Source of the DNA: Vicinamibacteraceae bacterium
GTDB lineage: Bacteria > Planctomycetota > Phycisphaerae > Phycisphaerales > UBA5793
Assembly (NCBI GenBank): GCA_011525805.1
Contig: WYBR01000097.1
Span: 1-53,233, forward strand
Direction of reading: 5' to 3'
Length of the DNA stretch: 53,233 bases
The position numbers and the translations under genes are program-made. Within the stretch, counting starts at the first letter, position 1. Each line of letters starts with the position of its first letter. Shown here in pieces: positions 41,444-51,184 of this stretch. Under the pieces are notes generated by a model that saw nothing but the letters and a program-made list of their open reading frames with translations, had not been told where the DNA came from and made no database searches.

Positions 41444-44206
41444 ATGAAGCTCACTCCCTCGCAAGCCAGTGCGATTGACAGCCCGATGGGCAATCTTCAA
41501 CTGATCGCGTGCGCCGGCTCCGGGAAGACCGAGGTTGTCGCCCAGCGGGTGGTTCAGTTGCTCACGCCCAAGCCCGAGGGGACGTTGTCGCCGCGGAACA
41601 TCGTCGCCTTCACCTTCACGGAGAAAGCCGCGGCGGAGCTCAAGGAGCGGATCACGACGCGCTGCCGCGCCGCCCTGGGCGACATCCCCGGCCTCGCGGA
41701 GATGTTCGTTGGGACGATCCACGCGTTCTGCCTCGAGTTGATCAAGTCGGAGGTGCCGAAATACCTCAAGTACGAAGTGCTGAACGACGTGCAGCAGGGC
41801 CTGTTCGTGGATCGGCACAGCAAGCAGAGCGGGCTGACCTCTTCCAAGGACATCGCCGGCGCGCCCTTGTCGAGGTACAAGGACACCCAGCATTACATCA
41901 ACGCGCTGGCGATCCTGCGCGAGGCGGACCTCGACGACGCTGCCCTGAATGGCTGTTCCATAGTGGATGGTTTGGGGGCCTACTGCGATCTGATCAACGA
42001 CCGGAGCTACCTGGACTACTCTGAGATCCTCACAGCCGGCGTCGAGGCGATCACCAATGAGGCCGATCTGCGGAGTCGCTTGGCAGATAGAGTGCGATAT
42101 GTGATCGTCGATGAGTATCAGGACGTGAACCCGATTCAGGAGGCGATCGTCTGGTCGCTTCACGATCTGGGCGCGAAGGTCTGCGTGGTCGGAGATGACG
42201 ACCAGACTGTCTACCAGTGGCGCGGGAGCGACGTCGAGAACATCCTGACCTTCGCCAAGCGGTATCCGGGTGTCACGCAGATCCCGCTCGAAGAGAACTT
42301 CCGCTCAAGCGACGGCGTGGTGGAGACGGCTCGCGACTTTATCAACCAGAACGCCGGCCGACTCGCGAAGGCGATGAAGCCCACCGCGGCTCAAGCCTAC
42401 GAGGTCGGCGATATCACTGCGCTGTCGTTCGCCGACCCTAACGCCGAAGGTCAGTTCATCGCGCAGGCGTGTGGGGCCTCCCGCGGCCTTGTAATACGCG
42501 ACGATGACAAAGATCGCGGCATTTCGTGGTCCGACATGGCCGTCCTTCTCCGAAGCGTGAAGAAAGACGCAGCACCGATCATGCGGGCGCTCGACACAGC
42601 CGGCATCCCATTTGTCGTCGTCGGCATGAACAACCTGTTCGGCACCGCGGAGGCAGAGGCCGCCCGACAACTCTTCTACTTCATGGCATCGCGGCCCGGC
42701 GTAGACGAGACCGTCGTGGAGGCCGCCTGGGTCAACGCCGACCTTGGACTTGATGTTCCCACGCTGCGCCAGGCGATCAAGAACGCCGCGGCGGCACGAG
42801 CTGCACTGGTCGATCCTGACCAGAAGCGCTGGGGCTTCTACTCCATCCAGCGTGTGTTCCTCAACTTCCTGGAGAGCGCCGGTGTGCGGGAAGAAGCCGT
42901 TCCAAACGGGCGGGGCGAGGTGGTGTTTTACAACATGGGGAAATTCAGCCAGCTGATCTCGGACTATGAGACGATCCACTATCACTCGAAGCCCGCCGAG
43001 AAGTACGAGTCCTTCGGCAACTTCCTGCAGTTCCGTGCGGAGGAAGCGTATCCAGAGGGATGGCAGGACAACCAGTACGCCAACCCCGATGCGGTTCGCA
43101 TCATGACCGTGCACCAGTCGAAGGGGATGCAGTGGCCGGTCGTGTTCATTCCGGCGTTACGGAAGAACCGGTTCCCTGCCCGGAAGCCCGGTGGTCGGAC
43201 TGTGTGGCATCTGCTGCCACGCGCGGGGGTTCGTGGTCAGGCTCGCTACGAAGGGACCATCGAGGACGAGCGCCGGCTGTTCTACGTCGCCATGACGCGG
43301 AGCCAGAAGTTCCTCCACATGTCGTGGGCTCCGATCCCGGGCAATCAGCAAGCACAGAGGGTGTCGGAGTTTTGGAATGACGTCCTGGTTTCGAAGTGGG
43401 TCAAGCGCCGTCCCCCTGACTACACGACGCGGACGAGGCTGACGCCGGCCGCGCGGACTGGCGTCGCGAATGTCGTGTTCTCGTTCTCCAACCTGAAGTA
43501 CTTCTTCGAGTGCCCGTACCAGTTCAAGCTCCGCGTTCTGTACGGATTCAACGCCCCAATCCACGAAGGGCTCGGGTACGGCAAGTCCCTGCATGACGCC
43601 CTGGCAGAGGTACATGCCAAGGCCATCCAAGGCGAGGTGTACGGTGCCGGCGAGGCGGCGCGCCTCATACAGACCCACATGCATACTCCGTACGCCTATC
43701 CGGCGCTGAAGCAAAAGCTCGCGGGAGCCGCCGAGCGCGTGGTGCGGGACTACCTCAATGACAACCAGACGGACTTCAAGAATCTGGAGTTCTCGGAGAA
43801 GCTGATCGAGATCAACCTCGGGCACGGGGTCAGCGTCATGGGCCGCATCGACCTGGTCCGCCGGCGCGACACAAACCAGACCACGATTGTGGATCTGAAG
43901 TCCAACGACCGCGCCCAGCCCGAGGATGTCACCGAGACCCAGTTGCACATCTATGCGCTCGGCTACCAGCATCTCACCGGCAGACGGCCCGACTATGTGG
44001 AAATATACGCGCTTGACGAGAGAAAGAAGAAGCCTAGGTCCGTGGATGACGAATTCCTAAGAGATGTGAAACTCGATGTTCTGAGCGCGGCAGACGCGCT
44101 TCGGAGGGGCGTACTCCCGGCTGCACCCGTCGCCACCAAATGCGCCAAATGCGACTATCTGGGTATGTGCACCGCCGGATCGGCTGTCGCTGCAAAGGCT
44201 AAGTGA
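41444..44206 (+). CDS. UvrD-like SF1A helicase with C-terminal PD-(D/E)XK/Fe-S nuclease (AddB/Cas4-like)
   Basis: 920 aa from ATG 41444 (MKLTPSQASAIDSPMGNLQL), preferred to an in-frame 41264 start that would run across the promoter cassette. Motor motifs: ACAGSGKTEVV (about 23-33), IVDEYQDVNPIQE, VGDDDQTVYQWRG, VHQSKGMQWPVVF and YVAMTRSQKFL. The C-terminal nuclease has GRIDLVRR ... IVDLKSND, and four cysteines, one in FFECPYQFK and three in CAKCDYLGMC, matching the iron-sulphur pattern of AddB and Cas4. Likely an exonuclease-helicase acting on DNA ends. Co-regulated with the RecD-like gene. Confidence 0.88.
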   Translation: MKLTPSQASAIDSPMGNLQLIACAGSGKTEVVAQRVVQLLTPKPEGTLSPRNIVAFTFTEKAAAELKERITTRCRAALGDIPGLAEMFVGTIHAFCLELIKSEVPKYLKYEVLNDVQQGLFVDRHSKQSGLTSSKDIAGAPLSRYKDTQHYINALAILREADLDDAALNGCSIVDGLGAYCDLINDRSYLDYSEILTAGVEAITNEADLRSRLADRVRYVIVDEYQDVNPIQEAIVWSLHDLGAKVCVVGDDDQTVYQWRGSDVENILTFAKRYPGVTQIPLEENFRSSDGVVETARDFINQNAGRLAKAMKPTAAQAYEVGDITALSFADPNAEGQFIAQACGASRGLVIRDDDKDRGISWSDMAVLLRSVKKDAAPIMRALDTAGIPFVVVGMNNLFGTAEAEAARQLFYFMASRPGVDETVVEAAWVNADLGLDVPTLRQAIKNAAAARAALVDPDQKRWGFYSIQRVFLNFLESAGVREEAVPNGRGEVVFYNMGKFSQLISDYETIHYHSKPAEKYESFGNFLQFRAEEAYPEGWQDNQYANPDAVRIMTVHQSKGMQWPVVFIPALRKNRFPARKPGGRTVWHLLPRAGVRGQARYEGTIEDERRLFYVAMTRSQKFLHMSWAPIPGNQQAQRVSEFWNDVLVSKWVKRRPPDYTTRTRLTPAARTGVANVVFSFSNLKYFFECPYQFKLRVLYGFNAPIHEGLGYGKSLHDALAEVHAKAIQGEVYGAGEAARLIQTHMHTPYAYPALKQKLAGAAERVVRDYLNDNQTDFKNLEFSEKLIEINLGHGVSVMGRIDLVRRRDTNQTTIVDLKSNDRAQPEDVTETQLHIYALGYQHLTGRRPDYVEIYALDERKKKPRSVDDEFLRDVKLDVLSAADALRRGVLPAAPVATKCAKCDYLGMCTAGSAVAAKAK

Positions 44207-44317
44207 TGATCGCGCTGCACGAATTCTCACTGGCGGGCTCTCCCGTATCGCAACACCCGCCGCTGTTTCTCGGGGACAGCCTCATTCCCGTGCGTTTCCG
44301 CAGAATGGAGTGACCGT

Positions 44318-46453
44318 GTGAATCACTTTGGCGAAAGGATCTCGTTCATCTGGAGCGTGGCGGATCTCATCCGTGGGCCCTACAAGCCGAACCAGTACGG
44401 CAAGGTCATTCTTCCGCTCACCGTGCTTCGCCGAATGGATTGCCTCCTCAGTGCAACACGGGACAAGGTGCTGCGCAAAGCGGATGAGCTGAAGCGCAAG
44501 GGAATGTCGCCTCAAGCCATCGAGCCGATTCTCAATCGAACGGCCGCTCCAGCTGACTGGCCAAGGGACCGGCCCTTCCTCATCCACAACACTTCGAAGT
44601 TCGACTTCAGCCGGCTCAAGGACGATCCGAACCACATCGCCCGAAACCTCACGCACTTCATCAAGGGCTTCTCCTCCAAGGCCCGCGAGATCTTCGAGCA
44701 CTTCGGCTTCGCTGAGCAGATCGAAAAGCTCGACAAGACCAATCGCCTCTATCTGGTTGTTTCCCGGTTCGCAGACATCGATCTCCATCCCGCATCGGTC
44801 CCGAACACGGAGATGGGCTACATCTTCGAAGAACTCATCCGGAAGTTCAGCGAGGCAGCGAACGAGACCGCCGGCGATCACTTTACGCCGCGCGAGGTCA
44901 TTCGCCTGATGGTGAACATCCTCTTCGACCCCGACGATGAAATCCTCCGGCGCCGCGGGATCGTCCGCACCATGCTGGACCCGGCCTGCGGAACGGGCGG
45001 CATGCTCTCCGTTGCCGAAGAGTACGTCGCTGAACTCAACCCGGATGCGAAGCTCGAAGTCTTCGGCCAGGACTACAACGACGAGTCCTACGCCATTTGC
45101 GGCTCGGACATGCTCATCAAAGGCCAGAACATTGAGCACATCGTCTTCGGCAACTCGTTTACAGAAGACGGCTTTCCCGGCGAGTCTTTCGACTACATGC
45201 TGGCCAATCCACCGTTCGGCGTCGAGTGGAAGCCGGAGGAAGATTTCGTCCGCCAGGAGCACGATCGCAAGGGTGGCCGGTTTGACGCTGGGTTGCCCCG
45301 CATCAACGACGGCTCCCTGCTGTTCCTCCAGCACATGATCTCGAAGATGAAGCCCATCGACCCGAAGAAGTCCAACGGCGGCAGCCGCATCGGGATCGTT
45401 TTCAATGGCTCGCCCCTCTTCACCGGCGACGCTGGCTCCGGCGAGTCGAACATCCGGCGCTGGATTATCGAGAATGACTGGCTCGAGGCGATCATCGCGC
45501 TGCCCGATCAACTCTTCTACAACACCGGCATCTACACGTACATCTGGATTGTCACGAACCGCAAGACCCCGCAGCGGCGCGGAAAAGTGCAACTCATCAA
45601 CGCCGTGCACTTCTACCGCAAGATGCGAAAGAGCCTCGGCAACAAGCGGAACGAGATCGGCGACGGCAAAGACGGGCGACCGGACCACATTGGTGAACTG
45701 ACCCGCATCTACGGGGCATTCAAGCACAACGACGCGCGCGAACTGGACGTCGACGGTGAGCGCCAGCGGGTCACCGTCAGCAAGATCTTCGACAACGAGG
45801 ACTTTGGCTTCCGCAAGGTCACGATCGAACGGCCACTTCGGCTGAAGTTTCAGGCCCTCCCGGAGCGGATCGATTCCCTGCGCGAGGCGACGCCGTTCCA
45901 GAACCTGGCCAAATCGAAGAAGAAGCCGGGCAGCAAGGCGGCCCAGCAGGAAGAAGAAGCGGGTCGGCAACAGCAGGAAGCGATCCTTGATCTGCTGCGA
46001 TCATTCGATTCAGCAAAAGTCTGGATGAGCCGGGATCGGTTCCTCGCCGACCTGGACGTTGCCGCCGAGGGGTCGGGAGTGAAGCTCCCGGCACCGATCA
46101 AAAAAGCGATCGTCGCTGCGCTTGGCGAGCGCGACGAGTGCGCCGAGATCTGCCGCGACAAAGACGGCAACGTCGAGCCCGACCCTGAGTTGCGCGACTA
46201 CGAGAATGTACCGCTCAAGCAGGATGTGTACGAGTACTTCGAACGGGAAGTGAAGCCGCACGTTCTTGATGCGTGGATTGACGAGGGTGTCGTTGACGAG
46301 CGGGACGGGAAGGTCGGGAAGGTCGGCTACGAGATCCCCCTCAACCGGCACTTCTACGTCTACAAGCCACCTCGGCCGTTGGGCGAGATTGAGGGAGACA
46401 TTGCGTCGCTTGAGAAGGACATCGTTCGCATGCTCGCGGAGGTGACGCGGTGA
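44318..46453 (+). CDS. hsdM: Type I restriction-modification methyltransferase, HsdM
   Basis: 711 aa from GTG 44318. HsdM_N-like start (FIWSVADLIRGPYKPNQYGK), then the N6-DNA methylase domain with DPACGTGGML (221-230) for SAM binding and NPPF (297-300) as catalytic motif. It methylates adenine in the recognition sequence set by HsdS to protect host DNA. The C-terminal 150 residues carry charged helices. Length is somewhat above a minimal HsdM. No promoter found in the 110-base gap from the UvrD-like gene; co-transcription is possible. Confidence 0.95.
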   Translation: MNHFGERISFIWSVADLIRGPYKPNQYGKVILPLTVLRRMDCLLSATRDKVLRKADELKRKGMSPQAIEPILNRTAAPADWPRDRPFLIHNTSKFDFSRLKDDPNHIARNLTHFIKGFSSKAREIFEHFGFAEQIEKLDKTNRLYLVVSRFADIDLHPASVPNTEMGYIFEELIRKFSEAANETAGDHFTPREVIRLMVNILFDPDDEILRRRGIVRTMLDPACGTGGMLSVAEEYVAELNPDAKLEVFGQDYNDESYAICGSDMLIKGQNIEHIVFGNSFTEDGFPGESFDYMLANPPFGVEWKPEEDFVRQEHDRKGGRFDAGLPRINDGSLLFLQHMISKMKPIDPKKSNGGSRIGIVFNGSPLFTGDAGSGESNIRRWIIENDWLEAIIALPDQLFYNTGIYTYIWIVTNRKTPQRRGKVQLINAVHFYRKMRKSLGNKRNEIGDGKDGRPDHIGELTRIYGAFKHNDARELDVDGERQRVTVSKIFDNEDFGFRKVTIERPLRLKFQALPERIDSLREATPFQNLAKSKKKPGSKAAQQEEEAGRQQQEAILDLLRSFDSAKVWMSRDRFLADLDVAAEGSGVKLPAPIKKAIVAALGERDECAEICRDKDGNVEPDPELRDYENVPLKQDVYEYFEREVKPHVLDAWIDEGVVDERDGKVGKVGYEIPLNRHFYVYKPPRPLGEIEGDIASLEKDIVRMLAEVTR

Positions 46454-47661
46454 TACCTATTGCCATCGATGACATCACTGCGGACCACATCCGGGCACTC
46501 ATTACCAACGGAGTACGCGAGGGCCGCACGATTGAGTACAAGCAATCGCTGCCGCGCCGAAATGACAAGGAGACGAAAGAGTTCCTGGCGGATGTCTCCT
46601 CCTTCGCCAATGCGAGTGGCGGGGATCTCGTGTACGGAATCGCCGCGGCGAACGGTGTCCCGATGAGTGCCGTCGGTCTCCAAGCAGCAAATCTGGATCA
46701 GGAGATGCTTCGTCTTGACGGCATCATCCGAAATGCCATCGCGCCGCGCATCCTCGGATTTCGAATGCGGCCGATCGCGGGACTGGATAACGGCCCGGTG
46801 TTGCTGCTGCGAGTTCCGCGCAGCTGGGCCGGGCCGCACATGGTCACATTTGGCGGGTCTTCACGATTCTCCACGCGGAGCAGTGCGGGCAAGTTTCCGA
46901 TGGACGTCGATGAGCTGCGGTCAGCGTTCGCACTTGCAGGTGATCTTCCGCAGCGCATAAGGATGTGGCGAGATGAGCGATTGAGTCGGATACTTGCAAA
47001 CGAGACACCGATTCCATTGCACGATCCGTCGCTTCTGGTTTTGCATCTGGTTCCAGTTCAGTCGATGCATTCGGCTCCCACGCTGGCTGTCATCGACCTT
47101 GTATCGAAGTCGGGCCAACTCGGCCCGATTGGCGTGGGCGGAGGGAACAGACGCATCAACCTGGATGGGCTGGCGATGTGCACCGAGAGTCATGATCGCC
47201 GCCTGCGGTTTGCCGGCTACGCCCAAACCTTCAGGTCGGGCTGCATCGAATCAGTATTCAGTGGACTCGCCCAAAGCGAAGAGAAGGGTCGCCCGCCATC
47301 CATACCCATTCAGGAATGCGAGAAGTGGACTCTCGAGGCTGTCGCGCGCTATGTCCGAACCCTCAACGAACTCTCGATCGGCTTCCCGATGGTCGTCATG
47401 CTCTCAATGATGGGAGTCAAAGGCGCCGTATTCGCGATTGGGCGGGGTATAGACGCGCATGCACAGCCGATCGATCGCGACCCGCTCTTGCTGCCGGAGA
47501 TCGTCATTGAAGAAGCGCCAAGAGACCTTCCCCGACTGATGCGTCCAATGTTCGACGCTGCCTGGAATGCGGGAGGACTCTATCACTCGTTCAACTACGA
47601 CGGAAAGGACAATTGGAAGGCCGGTTCGCTCTCGGGAGTCCCGATGGAGGTGGTCAAGTGA
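46450..47661 (+). CDS. AlbA_2/Schlafen-type domain protein inside the RM operon
   Basis: 403 aa from GTG 46450 overlapping hsdM's stop. Residues about 10-75 (EGRTIEYKQSLPRRNDKETK, EFLADVSSFANASGGDLVYG) are the AlbA_2 domain of Schlafen-like and HATPase-associated regulators, with the E.KQS and FANASGG blocks intact. The remainder (to 403) has no GHKL ATPase motif and is unassigned; AlbA_2 domains act in nucleic acid binding or tRNA/RNA cleavage in some families. It sits between hsdM and hsdS with coupled start/stop codons, so it is integrated into the operon. Confidence 0.78.
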   Translation: MIPIAIDDITADHIRALITNGVREGRTIEYKQSLPRRNDKETKEFLADVSSFANASGGDLVYGIAAANGVPMSAVGLQAANLDQEMLRLDGIIRNAIAPRILGFRMRPIAGLDNGPVLLLRVPRSWAGPHMVTFGGSSRFSTRSSAGKFPMDVDELRSAFALAGDLPQRIRMWRDERLSRILANETPIPLHDPSLLVLHLVPVQSMHSAPTLAVIDLVSKSGQLGPIGVGGGNRRINLDGLAMCTESHDRRLRFAGYAQTFRSGCIESVFSGLAQSEEKGRPPSIPIQECEKWTLEAVARYVRTLNELSIGFPMVVMLSMMGVKGAVFAIGRGIDAHAQPIDRDPLLLPEIVIEEAPRDLPRLMRPMFDAAWNAGGLYHSFNYDGKDNWKAGSLSGVPMEVVK

Positions 47662-49076
47662 ACCGCGCACCGCTGGCAAGTATTCCGGTCGAGCAGGTAG
47701 AGTGGCTGGAGGTCGTGACCGGTGGACGACGGTGGAAGCCGTATCCGGAATACCGGGAGAGCAATATCGAGTGGTTGGGACGGGTGCCGGTCGGCTGGAC
47801 CATCGACCGTCTGAAATGGACGACAGCCGGCTCTCGGAACGGGATCTGGGGCAGCGAGCCGGATGCCCAGAACGACATCATCTGCGTTCGCGTCGCCGAC
47901 TTCGATCGCACCGGCTTCTCGGTTTGGATCGACGATCCAACGGTGCGCGCCGTGCTGCCAAACGAGAGGCGCGGCAGGGTCCTTCAGCGGGGAGACCTTC
48001 TGATCGAGAAATCCGGCGGTGGCGACCTCCAGCCGGTGGGCGTGGTTGTTCAGTTCGACCACGATGAGCCGGCGGTCTGCTCCAACTTCGTCGCCCGGGT
48101 TCTGGTTCCGCCGGCTTTCGACTCGAGGTATCTCGTGTATCTCCACGCGCATCTGTACGCGGGGCGCGTCAACACGCGATCGATCAAGCAGACAACTGGC
48201 ATTCAGAACCTTGATGCCACGGCCTACTTTGACGAAGGCGTTGCTTGGCCGCCCCTTCCCGAACAGCGGGCGATCGGGGCGTTTCTGGATGGCAAGACGC
48301 GGCAGATCGGTGAACTGATCGAGAAGAAGCGGCGGCTGATCGAACTGCTCCAGGAGAAGCGCACCGCCCTAATCTCTCACGCCGTCACCAAGGGCCTCAA
48401 CCCCGACGCCCCGATGAAGCCTTCCGGGATCATCTGGCTTGGCGATGTGCCAGAGCATTGGGCGGTCGCCCCGTTATATGCAAAGTACTCTGTTGAACTC
48501 GGGAAGATGCTCGATGCGAAGCGGATCACCGGCGAGCACTTGGTCCCATACCTGCGCAATGTGGACGTCCGGTGGGACAGCGTGCGCGTGGACGATTTGC
48601 CGGAGATGGACATCGAGCCGCGCGAGTATCCCCGGTTCATTCTTGAAGCGGGTGACATGGTCGTATGCGAGGGCGGCGAAGTTGGTCGCGCGGCGTTCTG
48701 GCGCGGTGAACTACCTCTTTGCGCGTACCAGAAGGCCATACACCGGATCCGGCCATCGGACGCGACGCGGGACTACCCGCGGTTCCTGTACTACGTCATG
48801 TATGCGGCGTCCAAGGTTGGTGTCTTCATTTCAGGCGGCAACCCAAACACGATCCCTCACCTGACGGGCGAGGCGCTTCGCGTCTATCGGTTTGCGTTCC
48901 CGCCCCTCGCGGAACAGCGAGCCATCGTCGCCCATCTCGACTCGGCGTGCGCCAGGTTCGAGGCCCTCACCGCCACCGCCGAGGCCGCCACCGTCCGGCT
49001 GACCGAGTACCGCCAAGCCCTGATCTCCGCGGCGGTGACGGGCAAGATCGACGTTCGAATGGAGGAGCTGGCATGA
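47658..49076 (+). CDS. hsdS: Type I restriction-modification specificity subunit, HsdS
   Basis: 472 aa from GTG 47658 (overlapping the previous stop). Two target recognition domains, each followed by a conserved coiled coil: PLPEQRAIGAFLDGKTRQIG (about 205) and PPLAEQRAIVAHLDSACARF (about 415). Each is preceded by 'WLG.VP..W' (SNIEWLGRVPVGW, IIWLGDVPEHW). This is the complete two-TRD HsdS that sets the split DNA target. The N-terminal 35 residues before the first WLG block are extra. It overlaps the helicase gene by 4 bases. Confidence 0.93.
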   Translation: MNRAPLASIPVEQVEWLEVVTGGRRWKPYPEYRESNIEWLGRVPVGWTIDRLKWTTAGSRNGIWGSEPDAQNDIICVRVADFDRTGFSVWIDDPTVRAVLPNERRGRVLQRGDLLIEKSGGGDLQPVGVVVQFDHDEPAVCSNFVARVLVPPAFDSRYLVYLHAHLYAGRVNTRSIKQTTGIQNLDATAYFDEGVAWPPLPEQRAIGAFLDGKTRQIGELIEKKRRLIELLQEKRTALISHAVTKGLNPDAPMKPSGIIWLGDVPEHWAVAPLYAKYSVELGKMLDAKRITGEHLVPYLRNVDVRWDSVRVDDLPEMDIEPREYPRFILEAGDMVVCEGGEVGRAAFWRGELPLCAYQKAIHRIRPSDATRDYPRFLYYVMYAASKVGVFISGGNPNTIPHLTGEALRVYRFAFPPLAEQRAIVAHLDSACARFEALTATAEAATVRLTEYRQALISAAVTGKIDVRMEELA

Positions 49077-51184
49077 ACTGGCTGACTGATCTCGACGTCG
49101 TTCACGGCAGCAGCCACCACAATCCGGCCGTGCTAAACGGGATCACCAAGATCCTGAGGCAGGCCAAGATCCAGGGAACGTTCTACATCGGATATCCCGT
49201 GATGGCATCGTCGGATTCGAGTCTGACTGTCGATGCATTGCTGGTGTCACAGACGCCTGGCTTCGTCGCATTCCACGTCGTTGAACCGGGGCAGGACTAT
49301 CGCGAACATCAGGATCGGCTCTACTACGTACTGGAGGCGACACTTAAGCGGCACGAGTCCCTTCGCTCGGGCCGAGATCTCGGAGTGCCGATCAACATCG
49401 TTTCACTCTTTCCTGAAGGTGATGTTCCTCACGATGCGAATGCGCAGTATCCGGCAGCGTCCATCAGTACTCTTACGGAAGTCCTTCACGCGGCGGCGGC
49501 TCTACCTGACGAGACGCTCTACAGAAAGCTCTCAGCTGCCATACAGCGCGTCACGACAATCAAGCCGACAAAGAAGCGAGCCAATATTACACGCGCTGAT
49601 TCGAAGGGTGCGATTCTTCGCACAATCGAAAAGGAGATCGCTAATCTCGATCGATGGCAAAAGGCCGCCGCTATTGAAACTCCAGAAGGACCTCAGCGGA
49701 TCAGGGGGCTCGCCGGCTCTGGGAAAACCGTCGTCCTTGCACTGAAGGCCGCCTACTTGCACACGCAGCATCCTGATTGGAAGATCGCGGTCACATTCCA
49801 CACTCGATCGCTCTACCAGCAATTCAAGGATTTGATCGAGCGTTTCACGCTCGAGCATATGGGCGACAAGCCGGATTGGCAGCAGCTTCAGATCGTGCAC
49901 TCATGGGGTTCTTCAGCGCAGGAGGGCATATACTCGATCGCGTGTAATGCAGTCAACCTGCTACCAACGAACTATTTGACCGCCAAGTCCCGGTATGGGT
50001 CCCTGCGCGCATTCGCTGGTGTGTGCGATGAGTTGGCCGCTGCTGTAAAGGGGACTCCGCTTGATCTTTTTGACGCTGTGCTCATCGATGAGGCGCAGGA
50101 CCTTCCGCCGTCATTCTTCCGGATCATCGATGCGCTGACTAAGCAGCCCAAGCGGATCATCTGGGCCTACGACGAGCTTCAGAATCTGACCGAGACGGGA
50201 ATGGCATCGCCGCCTGAGCTGTTCGACCGGGACATCACGCTAACGAACTCCCCGGATGCCCCACATCAGGACATCATCCTTCCTGTTTGCTATCGCAATA
50301 CGCCGTGGGCGCTGACATTGGCGCATTCATTGGGATTCGGACTGTTCCGCGAGGCCGGAATCGTTCAACACTTCGATGAGCCGTCCATGTGGGCGGAGAT
50401 AGGCTACATGGCGGAGAGCGGCGTATTGGATGCTGGACGCGAGGTCACGCTCGTGCGCGCTCCTCGATCTTATCCGCAGTTTTTCAGCGACCTGCTGTCG
50501 CCTAGTGAGGCAGTAGCGTCGCACGCATTTGAATCGCGCGACGAGCAATATGCCTGGATCGCCAAAGCGATCAAGCGGAACATTGAGGAGGACGAGCTCG
50601 ATCCGGATGACATCATGGTGGTGCTCACGGAGCCGATCACGCAGAAGTCGGAATATTACCAGCTTCGCAGGCACCTTGATGCGATGGACATCGCGTCAGA
50701 GTTGGCAGGCATCACCAACGACCGCGACGCGTTTCTTCAGCCGGGTTCAGTGACTGTTTCCGGCATCTACCGCGCGAAAGGGAACGAGGCACCGATGGTG
50801 TACATCGCCAATGCGGATGATTGCGCTATCGGCCATGAACTGATTCGCTTGAGGAACATTCTGTTCACCGGTATCACGCGATCTCGCGCGTGGGTTCGAG
50901 TGTGTGGCGTGGGGCGAGGGATGGCGGCGCTCCAGACGGAGATTGATCGGGTTGTGAACAACGGATTCAAACTGACGTTCACTGTTCCCACCTCGGACGA
51001 GTTGGAGCGGATGCGCCGAATCAACCGCGATCGCACCAAGCAGGAAAAAGGTCAGATCAGGAGAGCGGAGAAGAGCATCGAGGAGGTGCTGGAGTTGCTG
51101 CGCCAAGGCGTGATTTCGGCGGATGCGATGCCGCAGCTTCAAGAACTCATCAATGAAATGCAGAAGCGCAAGGCGGAAGAGTGA
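49073..51184 (+). CDS. SF1 helicase of helicase-DUF2290 defence pair
   Basis: 703 aa from ATG 49073 (a longer frame overlaps hsdS and is not used). The N-terminal 190 residues resemble a nuclease-related or unassigned domain; then Walker A GLAGSGKTVVLALK (about 214), LIDEAQDLPPSFFRII, YDELQNL, ASELAGITNDRD, and a UvrD_C_2 end (SGIYRAKGNEAPMVYIANAD, LFTGITRSRAWV). A helicase of this layout next to a DUF2290 protein is a known two-gene anti-phage pair (Gao et al. type screen). Inserted between hsdS and hsdR in the same coupled operon. Confidence 0.82.
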   Translation: MNWLTDLDVVHGSSHHNPAVLNGITKILRQAKIQGTFYIGYPVMASSDSSLTVDALLVSQTPGFVAFHVVEPGQDYREHQDRLYYVLEATLKRHESLRSGRDLGVPINIVSLFPEGDVPHDANAQYPAASISTLTEVLHAAAALPDETLYRKLSAAIQRVTTIKPTKKRANITRADSKGAILRTIEKEIANLDRWQKAAAIETPEGPQRIRGLAGSGKTVVLALKAAYLHTQHPDWKIAVTFHTRSLYQQFKDLIERFTLEHMGDKPDWQQLQIVHSWGSSAQEGIYSIACNAVNLLPTNYLTAKSRYGSLRAFAGVCDELAAAVKGTPLDLFDAVLIDEAQDLPPSFFRIIDALTKQPKRIIWAYDELQNLTETGMASPPELFDRDITLTNSPDAPHQDIILPVCYRNTPWALTLAHSLGFGLFREAGIVQHFDEPSMWAEIGYMAESGVLDAGREVTLVRAPRSYPQFFSDLLSPSEAVASHAFESRDEQYAWIAKAIKRNIEEDELDPDDIMVVLTEPITQKSEYYQLRRHLDAMDIASELAGITNDRDAFLQPGSVTVSGIYRAKGNEAPMVYIANADDCAIGHELIRLRNILFTGITRSRAWVRVCGVGRGMAALQTEIDRVVNNGFKLTFTVPTSDELERMRRINRDRTKQEKGQIRRAEKSIEEVLELLRQGVISADAMPQLQELINEMQKRKAEE

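Noticed and set aside
41444-44206. Gabija GajB or stand-alone Cas4/CRISPR gene
   Set aside because: There is no GajA (OLD-type nuclease) neighbour, and the Cys-rich nuclease is fused to the UvrD-like motor. No CRISPR repeats or cas genes were seen anywhere in the window.
44207-44317. Promoter or RNA in the gap before hsdM
   Set aside because: Only weak 4-6 bp stems and no -35/-10 pair with proper spacing are visible.
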